DNA of 64,000 nt from Bog-756 sp963727075 (GTDB lineage: Bacteria; Actinomycetota; Acidimicrobiia; Acidimicrobiales; RAAP-2), in the NCBI GenBank assembly GCA_963727075.1, contig CAVSET010000006.1, forward strand, positions 62,001-126,000, read 5' to 3'. This document shows, one piece after another, positions 26,946-36,118 of this stretch. The translations under genes were made by a program, and so were the position numbers. The notes under the pieces are model-generated. The model was not told the origin of the DNA. It searched no databases and saw nothing but the letters and a program-made list of their open reading frames with translations. Positions within the stretch are counted from its first letter, which is position 1; every line of letters begins with the position of its first letter.

Positions 26946-27971
26946 ATGCCGGGAACAATCACTGAGACCAACGCCAGCCGGGTGGGCTCGCCGAGTGACT
27001 ACCGGGTGTTGGCCGACCAGGTCCGTGCCGCCGGTCTGCTGGAACGCCGCCCAGGCCGCTACAGTGCGCGCCTGGCCGCCACAGGAGCCGTACTGGTCGC
27101 GGGATGGGCGGCCCTCATACTGGTGCGCCACTCCTGGGCCGTGCTGGTGGTCGCGGCGTTTCTGGCCGTGATGTTCGTCCAGGTGGTCTTCGTGGGCCAT
27201 GACGCGGGTCACCAGCAGATCTTCCGGTCCCGGCGGGCCAACCGCTGGGTCGGGCTGGTCGCCGGCAACATGCTCACCGGACTGAGCTTCGGTTGGTGGG
27301 TACCCAAGCACAACGCCCACCATGCCCACCCCAATCAGGTCGACCGGGATCCCGACATCGGGGCGGGTGTCGTCGCCTTCACCGCGGAGATCGCCGGCCG
27401 CCGTCGCGGGGTCGGTCGCCTGTTGGCCCGATGGCAGGCGTGGCTGTTCTTCCCGCTCCTGATGTTCGAAGCTGCGGCCCTCCATGTGGCCGGGATCCGG
27501 GTGCTGCTGGCCCGCCGACGAGATCGGGCGGCGGTGGTCGACGGCGTGCTGCTGCTGGTCCATGCCGCCTTGTACCTGGGTGTCGTGTTCTGGGTGCTCT
27601 CCCCGATGCGGGCCCTGGCCTTCATCGCCCTTCAGCAGGCGCTCTTTGGCCTGTACCTGGGATGCACGTTCGCCCCCAACCACAAGGGCATGGTTCTGCT
27701 CGACCGCGATGCCAACGACGCCTTCATCCGCCGCCAGGTTGTCACCTCGAGGAACATCACCGGTGGGCGGCTCACCACCTTTCTGCTCGGAGGGCTCAAC
27801 TACCAGATTGAGCACCATCTCTTTCCGACGATGCCCCGTTCGAATCTGGCCAAGTCCCAATCAATCGTGCGGGAGTTCTGCCAGGCCAACAAGGTGCCCT
27901 ATCGGGCGTGCAACCTCATCGACTCCTACCGCCAGACCCTCTCGCACCTGCGGGCCGTGGGGGCCGGCTGA
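26946..27971 (+). CDS. Fatty acid desaturase (membrane di-iron)
   Basis: Membrane desaturase/hydroxylase of 341 residues from ATG 26946, with a GGAAGAG ribosome site. Three histidine boxes are in order: HDAGHQQ, HNAHHAHPNQ and QIEHHLFPTM, eight or more histidines for the di-iron site. They sit among four membrane helices (LVAGWAALILVR; LVVAAFLAVMFVQVVF; AALYLGVVFWVL; RALAFIALQQALFGLYLG). The layout matches acyl-lipid delta-6/delta-9-like desaturases of actinobacteria. Electron donor not encoded nearby. Likely adjusts membrane-lipid unsaturation. In-frame upstream ATG 26907 would add 13 unconserved residues. Confidence 0.93.
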   Translation: MPGTITETNASRVGSPSDYRVLADQVRAAGLLERRPGRYSARLAATGAVLVAGWAALILVRHSWAVLVVAAFLAVMFVQVVFVGHDAGHQQIFRSRRANRWVGLVAGNMLTGLSFGWWVPKHNAHHAHPNQVDRDPDIGAGVVAFTAEIAGRRRGVGRLLARWQAWLFFPLLMFEAAALHVAGIRVLLARRRDRAAVVDGVLLLVHAALYLGVVFWVLSPMRALAFIALQQALFGLYLGCTFAPNHKGMVLLDRDANDAFIRRQVVTSRNITGGRLTTFLLGGLNYQIEHHLFPTMPRSNLAKSQSIVREFCQANKVPYRACNLIDSYRQTLSHLRAVGAG

Positions 27972-28101
27972 GGGCTCACCGCCGACGGGCCGGAGGATCG
28001 CCGCCGCGTGACCCAATGCTCCGATCGGGTGTGGCCCAGGGGGGTGGACCAGTCTCGGTCCGGGGCAGCGCCGACGCCACCCGTCCGAATCGGTCATCGC
28101 G

Positions 28102-28433
28102 GCCGGCCGTCATGAGGTCCAGCTGCCCGGGTCGGATGACCTGTTCGGAGCCGAGGCTGTCGCGGTGGATGCCCTCGCCGGAGAGGAGCCAGGTCACTGT
28201 CTGCAGGCCGATGTGAGGATGAGGGGCGACATCGAGAGGGTGCTCGGAGGAGACCGGCGCGGGGCCCACGTGGTCGACGAAGCACCAGGAGCCAACGGTC
28301 CGCCGTCCTCTCCGTGGCAGGGCCCGCCGCACACGGAACGCTCCGACCTGGGCCTGGCGGTCCCGCTGATCTCGACCGTCGCCTGCCCGGGCCGGGCCGC
28401 TTCGGGGTCCGGGGCGGCGTCGTGGACGGTCAC
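28102..28433 (-). pseudogene. Pirin family remnant
   Basis: Cupin-fold fragment. The N-terminal segment from GTG 28433 (TVHDAAPDPEAARPG) breaks frame near 28330. The core then continues in the next frame with GSWCFVDHVGPAPVSSEH, DVAPHPHIGLQTVTWLLSGEG and VIRPGQLDLMTAG, including the metal-binding histidines. It stops matching at 28102, exactly where pirins normally read TAGRGI(S/A)H. The second cupin half (about 130-200 residues) is absent. The remainder runs into unrelated frame over the end of the desaturase gene. So one frame slip plus loss of the 3' part: a deletion remnant or a misassembly junction. Confidence 0.7.
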
Positions 28434-28522
28434 GGGCCGCTCATCGTCACCTCCTCAGCCGCATCGGAACGGGTTCGTCTTCTCGCCGGCATCGCCGACG
28501 CGGCTGGCTCTCGCCGCAGCCG

Positions 28523-30046
28523 TCACCCTGGTCCCGGGGCCGTCGCCAGGGTGACCGCCAGTACCGGCTCCTCGGCCTGGGCGGTCCCCTCGGCCTGGGC
28601 GGTCTCCTCGGTGGGGCGTCCGGTCACGAGCACGGCGCTCACCAGTGCGGCGAGGAGGAGCATGCCCGCCCCGATGGCAAACGCCACGGAATAGCCGTGC
28701 ACCAGTCCCGCCGGTAGGAAGGCGCGACCGTGGGTCGCGACATAGTCGGCCGTGGCTGTCGCCGCGACGGTGTTCAGGAGGGCGGTGCCCAGCGATCCAC
28801 CGATCTGTTGAGTCGTGTTGACCAGGGCGCTGGCCACTCCCGAGTCCTTGTCATCCACTTTGATCAGGGCCGTACTGCTCAATGCCGGGAAGGCGAGGCC
28901 CAGGCCGACGCTCATGAGGACCTGCGGGCCGAAGACATAGACCCAAAAGGAGGTGTGCACGCCGATCTGGGTGAGCCACGCCAGTCCGATGGCGCCGACG
29001 AGAAGACCGGCAGTCATGGGTAGTCGAGGCCCGATCCGGGGCACGAGGGCAGTGGAACCGGCCGCGGCGACAACGATGCCGGCGGCGAACGGCAGGAATG
29101 CGATCCCGGCCTTCAGGGCCGAGTAGTGCAGGACCCCCTGCATGTAATAGCTGAGGAAGACGAACATGGCGAACAGCCCCGCCCCGATCAGGAACGAAGC
29201 CAGGAACGAGCCGCCCCGGTTGCGGTCGGCGACGACCCTGAGCGGAAGCAGGGGGTGGCTGGATTGAGACTCGACGAGCACGAACGCAGTCAACAGGGCA
29301 ATCGCGACACCCAAGAAGATGAGCGTGGAAGCCGATCCCCAGCCGTCCGAGCTGGCCTTGGTGAACCCATACACCAGGCTGACCAGGCCTGCGGTCGAGA
29401 GCAATGCGCCCGGCAAGTCGTAACGCGTGGTTCCGTCCGCTCTGCTCTCGTGGACCACTCGGCTGGCGGCAAAGGCGGCTAGGAGGGCGATGGGAACGTT
29501 GACCAACAGACACCAGCGCCACGAAGCAAACTCTGTCAGGACTCCGCCGGCGAGCACGCCGATGGCACCGCCGGCGCCAGACACTGCTCCGTAGGCGCCG
29601 AAGGCCTTGGCCCGCTCGCCGGGATCTGACTGAAAGGTGATCGTAAGGATCGAGAGGGCGGCCGGCGCCATGAGGGCGGCGAATGCTCCTTGCAAAGCAC
29701 GGGCACCGAACAACATGCCCTGATCGGTGGCCAGGCCGCCGAGTGCCGACGCCGCGGCGAACCCCACGAGGCCGACACCGAACATTCGTTTGCGACCACC
29801 GAAGTCGGCCACGCGACCACCCAGGAGGAGCAGCCCACCGAATGCCAGGGTGTAGGCGGTGATGACCCACTGTCGATTGACGACCGAGATGTGAAGGGAC
29901 TTCTGCGCCGAAGGCAGCGCGATCGTGACGATCGAGGCATCGAGCACGACCATCAATTGAGCGATGACCACCACTGCCAGGATCGACCAGCGTTTCGGAT
30001 CGGGCTCCGCGACGGCGCCTTCGTTGCGAGGGTTGTCAGAGTTCAC
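28523..30046 (-). CDS. DHA2 family MFS drug efflux transporter
   Basis: 14-helix proton-driven exporter of the EmrB/QacA type, 507 residues. N-terminal MFS signature LMVVLDASIVTIALPSAQ (motif D1), GGRVADFGGRKRMFGVGL (motif A), ARALQGAFAALMAPAALS and motif C in GAYGAVSGAGGAIGVLAGGV. The second half carries LNTVAATATADYVATHGR before the last helices. The acidic/proline-rich tail is short. The substrate is probably toxic amphiphiles or an antibiotic. A perfect 14-base palindrome 99 bases upstream may be its operator. No regulator is adjacent. Confidence 0.93.
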   Translation of the reverse strand: MNSDNPRNEGAVAEPDPKRWSILAVVVIAQLMVVLDASIVTIALPSAQKSLHISVVNRQWVITAYTLAFGGLLLLGGRVADFGGRKRMFGVGLVGFAAASALGGLATDQGMLFGARALQGAFAALMAPAALSILTITFQSDPGERAKAFGAYGAVSGAGGAIGVLAGGVLTEFASWRWCLLVNVPIALLAAFAASRVVHESRADGTTRYDLPGALLSTAGLVSLVYGFTKASSDGWGSASTLIFLGVAIALLTAFVLVESQSSHPLLPLRVVADRNRGGSFLASFLIGAGLFAMFVFLSYYMQGVLHYSALKAGIAFLPFAAGIVVAAAGSTALVPRIGPRLPMTAGLLVGAIGLAWLTQIGVHTSFWVYVFGPQVLMSVGLGLAFPALSSTALIKVDDKDSGVASALVNTTQQIGGSLGTALLNTVAATATADYVATHGRAFLPAGLVHGYSVAFAIGAGMLLLAALVSAVLVTGRPTEETAQAEGTAQAEEPVLAVTLATAPGPG

Positions 30047-30377
30047 GTGATCTCCTGATTCGATCGGGTCGTCGAGACCGGGACCGGCGTGCCGGTTCGC
30101 CGTGCACTGTCACGGTGAACCTCCTCACGAGAACACGGGCGAAAGGGAATGCATTCCCGGCACTCGATCCTCGATGGTTCCCGCCTGGCCCATACCCTTC
30201 TGCGGTCCGGACGATCCCGACAGAGCGCCTGTCGATCTAGTGACAGCCGGACCGACTGTTCCCGGGGCGGGGCTCGGACCCCTGGGAGTTAACAAGGCCG
30301 TAATGAGGCTGACCCGGCCTGTTCACCACCCTCACCTACCGTGCGGGTAGTGACCCTGTCGATCGGGAAGCCAGCCG
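30047..30377. other. Intergenic region upstream of the MFS exporter
   Basis: No convincing gene. Contains the palindrome at 30145-30158 and a moderately AT-richer stretch (GGGAGTTAACAAGG near 30285). The MFS promoter must lie here. Confidence 0.5.
30145..30158. promoter_or_regulatory. 14-bp perfect palindrome upstream of MFS gene
   Basis: GGGAATGCATTCCC is its own reverse complement. Its position, about 100 bases before the exporter start at 30046, suits an operator for a TetR- or MarR-type repressor. Confidence 0.4.
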
Positions 30378-30670
30378 TTGCCGCGTCGGAATCGATTCTG
30401 TCGTCCTGTCGTCCTGGAGATTGCTACGACGATCATCCACGCGGACGAGTGGAGCCGGATACGTGACGGCCTCGTACAGCGGTTGATGGCCCTCAATATG
30501 TTCATCGACGACGTCTACCATGACCAGCGTTCGATCCAGGCGGGTGTCGTTCCGGGCGATGTCGTCATGAGCTCGCCCAATTCCGTCCGGAGTGCGTGGG
30601 CGCCAATCCTCCCGGGCAGATCTGGGCGCACATATGCGGCAGCGATCTCGTGCGGGGTGAGGACGGCACG
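30378..30670 (+). pseudogene. Circularly permuted ATP-grasp (DUF404/407 type) internal fragment
   Basis: About 95 residues from within a circularly permuted ATP-grasp protein: TTIIHADEWSRIRDGLVQRL, ALNMFIDDVYHDQRSIQ, GVVPGDVVMSSPN, then, after a one-base slip near 30615, GQIWAHICGSDLVRGEDGTL. Normal members are about 480 residues; the first 70 and the last 300 are missing. The sequence passes directly into a transglutaminase C-terminus. In intact actinobacterial genomes this gene starts an operon with an alpha-E gene and a transglutaminase. Confidence 0.65.
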
Positions 30671-30891
30671 CTCTCTTGTGTCTGCCCGGATGGGGGTGGG
30701 TCGACATCGACCCCACCAATGACCAGATGGTGGGGCCGTCGTACGTCACGACGGCCTGGGGTCGTGACTACTGGGACGTCTCCCCCTTGCGAGGGTCCGC
30801 GGAAGGCGGCGCGAGGACGCACCGTCTGCAGGTATCCGTGAAGATGGAGCCCATCGGGGGCGGCCAGCCCCACCAGGAGCTCCAAGCTTGA
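30670..30891 (+). pseudogene. Transglutaminase-like C-terminal fragment
   Basis: About 70 residues matching the end of bacterial transglutaminase-like proteins: CLPGWGWVDIDPTNDQMV, with the active-site-side aspartate, then SYVTTAWGRDYWDVSPLRG and a closing strand (RLQVSVKMEPI). The catalytic cysteine and histidine regions are absent. It begins in mid-gene at about base 30670, where the ATP-grasp fragment ends, so the two are joined as a chimera after loss of roughly 2.5 kb of a standard three-gene operon. Confidence 0.65.
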
Positions 30892-30931
30892 GCACTGATG
30901 CCCCTGCGGCTCCGAGCCGCATCGGGCAGTC

Positions 30932-32122
30932 TCACGAAGGGTCGAACTCCAGCGGCAGGTGATCAGCCTGGCGAATGCCGGGGGAGAAGTGGATCTCGAC
31001 GCCCTCGGGTATGCGGTAGTCGGGTATCCGACGGTGCAGCTCTTCCAGGGTCACCCGAAGCTCGAGGCGAGCGAGGTGCGCGCCCAGGCACGAATGGTTG
31101 CTACCGCCGAACGCGACGTGACGGTTCGGATGGCGCCCGAAGTCCACCTCGGGGTCGGCAAATTCGGACTCGTCGTCGTTGGCCGCTCCGATGGCGAGCA
31201 TGACCCCGTCACCGGCCTTGAGCTCGATTCCATTGATCGTGACGTCTTGTTTCACCGAACGTGGGATGGCCATGACCGGCGTGAGCCATCGCAGGAGCTC
31301 CTCCACGGCCGCTGGAACCAGCGCCGGGTCGTCGACCAGCTGGCGACGGTGCTCGGGATGGCCGGCCAGAAAGGCCACCATGCAATCGAGGGTGGCGGTC
31401 ACCGTGTCGAGCCCTCCCAACAGCAGAAGGTGGCTGATCCCCAGCAGTTCGGTCTCGTTCAACGGCCTGTCGTCGAGCGTCGAATGGACGATGCGCGAGA
31501 GCAGGGTGTCGGCCGGGATCTCGCGGCAACCGGCGATGGTGTCCCGGAAGTAGTCGCTGATTTCGTGCGCCGTCCGGGCCCGGATCTGTTGGGCCCCTTC
31601 GAAGTCGCCCGGTTCCACGTCGGGCCTGATCGAATCGTCTCGCCATCGCAGGAACAGGGGAAGGTCCTCCGCCGGCAGCCCCATCAGGGCCAGGAAGATC
31701 TCTGACGGCAGGGGAGTGGCGATCTCCTCGTGGAAGTCGCAGCTCCCCCGAGCCGCGACCGCTTCAATCAGACCTCGTACGATCCGGCGCACCTCCGGTT
31801 CGAGCTTTGTGATCTCCCGGGGCACGAACTCCGGGCTGAGCAGCCGTCGGTACTTGGTGTGCTGTGGTGGATCGAATTCAAGAGGGATGAGCGGCTGCTC
31901 CCCGAGGTTGAGACTGCCCCCGGCGGAGGTGAAGAACTCGGGGTGACGTAAGGCCCAATTCACGTCCTCGTATCGGGTGATGACAGCCACCGCATGATCC
32001 CCCATGGTCGTCCGGGCCACCGGGCAGGACGCCCGGATCCTGCGGTAGGTCGGGTGGGGGTCGTCGGCCACCCTCGGCGAGAACAGGGCAGCCGCCACAT
32101 CGGAATCGAACGCCTCGGTCAT
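30932..32122 (-). CDS. Cytochrome P450
   Basis: Soluble bacterial P450, 396 residues from ATG 32122 (MTEAFDSDVAAALF). Heme-binding loop HVAFGGSNHSCLGAHLARLE with Cys 345 as thiolate ligand, K-helix ExxR motif in AAVEELLRWLTPVMAIPR, and I-helix LLLLGGLDTVTATLDCM at the oxygen site. The B-C region SLNLGEQPLIPLEFDPPQH is typical of CYP families acting on terpenoids, steroids or fatty acids. Needs a ferredoxin, not encoded here. Same strand as the following PhyH-like gene and close to the dehydrogenase/SDR set, so it probably starts oxidation of the same compound. Confidence 0.95.
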   Translation of the reverse strand: MTEAFDSDVAAALFSPRVADDPHPTYRRIRASCPVARTTMGDHAVAVITRYEDVNWALRHPEFFTSAGGSLNLGEQPLIPLEFDPPQHTKYRRLLSPEFVPREITKLEPEVRRIVRGLIEAVAARGSCDFHEEIATPLPSEIFLALMGLPAEDLPLFLRWRDDSIRPDVEPGDFEGAQQIRARTAHEISDYFRDTIAGCREIPADTLLSRIVHSTLDDRPLNETELLGISHLLLLGGLDTVTATLDCMVAFLAGHPEHRRQLVDDPALVPAAVEELLRWLTPVMAIPRSVKQDVTINGIELKAGDGVMLAIGAANDDESEFADPEVDFGRHPNRHVAFGGSNHSCLGAHLARLELRVTLEELHRRIPDYRIPEGVEIHFSPGIRQADHLPLEFDPS

Positions 32123-32303
32123 CGGATCCTCCCCGGGAACATCTGACAACACACGATAGGACGTGGCGTCTCGGCGCGGCGGGGATGTGCCCGACGTCCA
32201 CCATTCCGGCGCGTGGCAAGGGGCCGGTGTGGTCAGAATGCGGCCTGGGCTCGGGTTTTCGGCCCCCGATTGACCTGGGCCCGTCGCCGGAGCTACTGGG
32301 TCC

Positions 32304-33188
32304 TCAGGGCGAGGACCCTTTGGTCGAGGAGGTTCGGTACGGTTCGACGTCCAGACCCGGATAGCGGAGGGCGACGTCTGCCAATGTCTGCTCGTTCCAA
32401 TAGGGGTCCCCCGGTCGCGGAAAACCGAAGAGATCTCGCTGTCGGACGGTGCACTGGGGGACGAGTTTGGCCCACCGCTGAGGGGACTGCTTCGGCCATG
32501 CCATCTTCCCGCCCCAGGTCGTTCCCCTGGCCTGATAGTCCGCCAACAGTGAGAACCGTGATGCTGCGGTACCGGTGAGGTCCGAGCCCCGGTGCAGGAT
32601 GTCGGTCCGGTACATCAGCAAGCTTCCGGCCGGCCCGACGGCGGGGACCTCGTACTCGGTCAGGGCGCCGAACTCGAGGTACAGGGGCGTGAACGGCACA
32701 TGGCGACCCTTCTCGAAGGGGACGATCCGGGTCGGCCCGTGTTCATCGGTCACGTCCGAGAGGTAGATGAACGTGGTCAGCTGCTGGTAGCGGTGATCGA
32801 GACGTGGGACGACCAGGCTGTGACTGCCGTAGTCGCGGTGCAGCGGCTGGTCGTAGTTGGCGGCTCCGCTGTACTTGGCCCACAACTCGACCTTGTACAG
32901 GTGCAGGTCCGTCGTGCCGAGGTAGCGCTCGGCCGCGTCGACCAGGTCCGGGTGGATGGCCAGGCGATTGAGGTCCCAGGATCGGTACGGGAACTCCTCG
33001 ACCCCGCCGAACTGATCCCCGTTGTACTCCGGATAGCGCGACCGGTCGGCGAAGTACTCCTCGGGCTTGGGGAAGTGCAGCCACAGAGCCTGCTGGGCCG
33101 CCCGCAGCTCGTCCGGAGTGAGGAACCCCTCCACCAGGCTGAAGCCACCCTCGTGCACCTTTTCGAGGCTGGCGTCCGTGACCCGCAC
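32304..33188 (-). CDS. Phytanoyl-CoA dioxygenase (PhyH) family protein
   Basis: Fe(II)/2-oxoglutarate-dependent oxygenase-like protein, 294 residues from GTG 33188 (RVTDASLEKVHEGGFSLVEG). The iron triad is readable: QPLHRDYGSH (His-x-Asp) and DILHRGSDLTG (distal His), with R/S for 2-oxoglutarate near ASRFSLLADYQ. Other blocks, EYFADRSRYPEYNGDQFGG and TRIVPFEKGRHVPF, are family-typical. It is divergently placed to the Zn-dehydrogenase gene (start 33271) with an 82-base gap, so the two may share control. Hydroxylation of a small hydrophobic substrate is likely. The longer upstream reading overlaps that dehydrogenase and is rejected. Confidence 0.88.
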   Translation of the reverse strand: MRVTDASLEKVHEGGFSLVEGFLTPDELRAAQQALWLHFPKPEEYFADRSRYPEYNGDQFGGVEEFPYRSWDLNRLAIHPDLVDAAERYLGTTDLHLYKVELWAKYSGAANYDQPLHRDYGSHSLVVPRLDHRYQQLTTFIYLSDVTDEHGPTRIVPFEKGRHVPFTPLYLEFGALTEYEVPAVGPAGSLLMYRTDILHRGSDLTGTAASRFSLLADYQARGTTWGGKMAWPKQSPQRWAKLVPQCTVRQRDLFGFPRPGDPYWNEQTLADVALRYPGLDVEPYRTSSTKGSSP

Positions 33189-33270
33189 GGCTCGGCATTC
33201 TACGCCGCAGGACCGCGGCACCGCCGGTGCGGTCGGCGGCGACCGGCCGGCGGCGCGTACGCTGGCCCCC

Positions 33271-34449
33271 GTGCGAGCCGTCCAATTCGACATGGCCGAC
33301 CCGGCGTTCCCGGCATCGCTCGCCGATTTGCCCGAGCCCGCGCTGCCCGGGGCGGCGTGGGCTCGCGTCGAGGTGGTCAGCGGGGGCATCTGTGGCAGCG
33401 ATCTCCACCTGTTCGCCCACAACACCGGTCCGTCGCCCACTCTCGCCTCGCTGGGCACCTTCCCGTTCGTGCTGGGTCATGAGATTGCGGGACGGGTGAT
33501 CGACGGCGGACCGGCGTGTCCCTATGCCCCCGGGACACGGGTGGCCCTCGACCCTTGCATCCCGTGCCTGCCTCGCGGCATCGATCCGCCGTGTGTGAAC
33601 TGTGCCCGCGGATGGACGTCGTCGTGCCTCATGCTCGACAGCGGGATCGTCAGCAGCGGGCGATCGCTGGGTTACACCTCCAACCTCGGCGGGGGCTGGT
33701 GCGACCAGGTGGTGGCCCACAACTCCATGCTCCATGCCATCCCCGAGGCGGTGTCTGATTCGATCGCATGCCTACACGAGCCGGTCTCGATCGCCTGCCA
33801 CGGCCTCCTTCGGGCTCCTCCCACCGATGGCGACCCGGTCCTGGTGGTGGGAGCGGGCATCATCGGGCTGGCGGCGACGGCCGCGCTGAAGGGTCTGTTC
33901 CCCGGGTGCCCGGTAACGGTGCTGGCCCGATACGCCCACCAGGCCGAGGCGGCCTCGGAGTGCGGCGCCGATCAGGTGGTGAGGTCCAGTCCCGGCAATG
34001 CCCACTTCGAACAGCTGGCGGGCCTGGTCGGGGCACGGGTCGTCGGCCGGAAGTCACACGTCATGCTGATGGGCGGCTTTCCCTATGTCGTCGAAGCCGT
34101 CGGCTCGCCCCAGTCGGTCACCGAGGCTCTCCGGGCCGTCGCCCACCGGGGGACCGTGCTGCTGCTCGGAGCGGCCGGTATCAGCGAGGTCGACCTGACC
34201 CCGGTCTGGTACAAGGAGGCCGCGTTGATCGGTTCGATCGATCACACGGTCGACACCGGTTCCGCTCCCGGGCTGGCGGGCGGCCCCGGCCGGCACTCCG
34301 TCGACCGTGCCCTGGACGTCCTGGCCGCGGGATTGCTCCCGTCAACGGTGGTCACCCACCAGTTCGCCCTGGAGGACTATCGGCCGGCCATCGAAGCGGC
34401 CATCGATCGGGACCGGTCCCATGCCATCAAGGTCGTGTTCCGCCCCTAG
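33271..34449 (+). CDS. Zinc-binding alcohol dehydrogenase (MDR family)
   Basis: Medium-chain dehydrogenase/reductase, 392 residues from GTG 33271. Catalytic zinc region SGGICGSDLHLFAHN, then GHEIAGRVIDGG. A cysteine-containing lobe follows (CIPCLPRGIDPPCVNCARGW). The NAD(P)-binding core is DGDPVLVVGAGIIGLAATAALKG. This arrangement matches threonine/sorbitol-dehydrogenase-like members. It is followed in 64 bases by an SDR (start 34514), a pairing common in pathways that oxidise a hydroxyl made by a P450 or PhyH enzyme. Substrate unknown. Confidence 0.9.
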   Translation: MRAVQFDMADPAFPASLADLPEPALPGAAWARVEVVSGGICGSDLHLFAHNTGPSPTLASLGTFPFVLGHEIAGRVIDGGPACPYAPGTRVALDPCIPCLPRGIDPPCVNCARGWTSSCLMLDSGIVSSGRSLGYTSNLGGGWCDQVVAHNSMLHAIPEAVSDSIACLHEPVSIACHGLLRAPPTDGDPVLVVGAGIIGLAATAALKGLFPGCPVTVLARYAHQAEAASECGADQVVRSSPGNAHFEQLAGLVGARVVGRKSHVMLMGGFPYVVEAVGSPQSVTEALRAVAHRGTVLLLGAAGISEVDLTPVWYKEAALIGSIDHTVDTGSAPGLAGGPGRHSVDRALDVLAAGLLPSTVVTHQFALEDYRPAIEAAIDRDRSHAIKVVFRP

Positions 34450-34513
34450 GCGGGTTGGGGCGGAGCGTCGAGGGCCGACGAGGGCCACAGGGCCGACGGT
34501 GAACGGAGGGAAC

Positions 34514-35341
34514 ATGAACGGGTTGAAGGGCAGATGCATCATCATCACCGGGGCCGCGTCGGGCATCGGGCGTGCGTGCGTCGAGCGCCTCATTGCCGAG
34601 GGGTCACGGGTGGTGGGGGCGGATGCCGTGGTGCCCTCGAGCCGGCCGTCCGACCCGGCAGGGGATGGGACACTCGATGCGGTGTGGGCGTTCCAGAAGA
34701 CCGACGTCACCGACGAGGGCGCGGTCGTGGATCTCGTCGAGACCGCCCTTCGTTTCGGAGGACGGGTCGACGGCGTGGTCCACGCGGCCGGGGTGGCCAG
34801 TGGAGGCCCGGTTCACTCGCTCCCGACCGACGAGTGGGATCGGGTCATTCGGGTGAACCTGACCGGGACGTACCTCGTGGCGAAGCATGTCATCGATGCG
34901 ATGCTCGAACATCCGGCACCCGTTGGCCCCCAGGGAGCCGTGGTCACGGTGGCCAGCATCGAGGGTCTCGAGGGTACAGCGGGCGGCAGCGTGTACAGCG
35001 CTTCCAAGGGAGGCGTCGTCCTCCTCACGAAGAGCATGGCCATCGACTACGCCGGACGCGGCATCCGGGTGAACGCGGTCTGCCCCGGGTTCATCGACAC
35101 GCCGATGACGCGGCAGGTGTTCGACGGGCCCGGGCTCGAGGAGGCCAAGGCCCGGGCCATTGCCGAGCACAAGCTCCACCGCATGGGACGACCCGAGGAG
35201 ATCGCCTCGGCTGCCGCCTTCCTTCTGTCGGACGACGCGTCCTTCATCACCGGCCACGCCCTTGCGGTGGACGGGGGGTACACGACCGGGCGCGACCACG
35301 GCGTCACCGAGATGTTGGGGCTGGCCGGGCCCCCGATCTGA
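34514..35341 (+). CDS. SDR family oxidoreductase
   Basis: Classical short-chain dehydrogenase, 275 residues. Nucleotide-binding ITGAASGIGRACVERLIAEG near residue 10-30. Catalytic Ser-Tyr-Lys in VVTVASIEGLEGTAGGSVYSASKGG (S, Y, K all present), and GIRVNAVCPGFIDTPM after it. GG-AGGG ribosome site 4 bases before ATG 34514. Ends LAVDGGYTTGRD, normal C-terminal glycine motif plus a short tail. Downstream of the Zn-dehydrogenase, converging on a second, frameshifted SDR. Confidence 0.93.
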   Translation: MNGLKGRCIIITGAASGIGRACVERLIAEGSRVVGADAVVPSSRPSDPAGDGTLDAVWAFQKTDVTDEGAVVDLVETALRFGGRVDGVVHAAGVASGGPVHSLPTDEWDRVIRVNLTGTYLVAKHVIDAMLEHPAPVGPQGAVVTVASIEGLEGTAGGSVYSASKGGVVLLTKSMAIDYAGRGIRVNAVCPGFIDTPMTRQVFDGPGLEEAKARAIAEHKLHRMGRPEEIASAAAFLLSDDASFITGHALAVDGGYTTGRDHGVTEMLGLAGPPI

Positions 35342-35351
35342 GCGGGCTGGC

Positions 35352-36118
35352 TCAGATCAGCGTGAGGCCGCCGTCGACGGCCAGCACCTGGCCGGTGACA
35401 TAGCTGGCCTCTTCCGAGAGGAGGAAGACGGCCACCGCGGCGACCTCCCAGGCGGTGCCCTGTCGGCCCAAGGGAACCGGAGTCCGTGCCGCGAGGGCCG
35501 GCCCGCCGAGGCCTCGCGGCCGAGCGGTGTGTCGATCAGCCCGGGGGCCAGGAGGTTGGCCCGGATGCCGCGAGACGCACACTCCAGGGCGACGTGACGA
35601 CTCAGCCCGATCAGCCCGGCCTTGGATGCGTCGTAGGCCGGTATGCCGGTGCCCGGTCGCAGACCGGCGACCGATCCGACAAAGACGATGGAACCGCCAT
35701 CGGGAAGGATCTGCACCGCCTGCCTCGTCAGCAGGAAGTGAGCTCGCAGGTTCAGTTCGAATGTGCGATCCCAGTCCATGGCCGAGGTGCCGGCGAGGCC
35801 TGCTCCGAACGCCGTCCCGACATTCAAGACGATGCCGTCGGGAGAGAGAGCCCCGTTTCCGCCCAGGGCCGCTCGGCAGCCCTCCTCGGACGTCACGTCA
35901 CTGACCACGACAGAAGCCCGGCCCCCGTCGTCGGCGATCTGGCGCGCCGTGGCCTGCGCCGCTTCGGCGTCCCGGTCCACGCAGACCACCGAGCTCCCCT
36001 CCCGGGCGGCGCGAACGGCGATGGCCCGACCGTTCCCGACCGGCGCACCGGGATCGTCCGAAGGCCGAGTGCCCGCGCCCACCACGATGACGGTCTTCCC
36101 CTCGAGCAGGCCACTCAC
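35352..36118 (-). pseudogene. SDR family oxidoreductase, one frameshift
   Basis: Second short-chain dehydrogenase of the cluster. From GTG 36118: SGLLEGKTVIVVGAGTRPS at the cofactor loop (irregular GxxxGxG spacing), GNGRAIAVRAAREGS, then catalytic SVAGLRPGTGIPAYDASKAG with Tyr and Lys. The frame slips near 35490. The end, VAVFLLSEEASYVTGQVLAVDGG and LTLI, is in the next frame with stop at 35352. About 255 residues when repaired. Its start overlaps the stop of the carboxymuconolactone decarboxylase-like gene by four bases (GTGA), so translation is coupled. Confidence 0.8.

Noticed and set aside
30102..30350. 82-codon frame upstream of the MFS gene
   Set aside because: Contains the palindrome and has Pro/Gly-rich composition without homology; regulatory DNA is more likely.
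33189..33458. N-terminal extension of the PhyH-like gene at 32304-33188
   Set aside because: Low-complexity residues overlapping the divergent dehydrogenase; GTG 33188 fits the family start.
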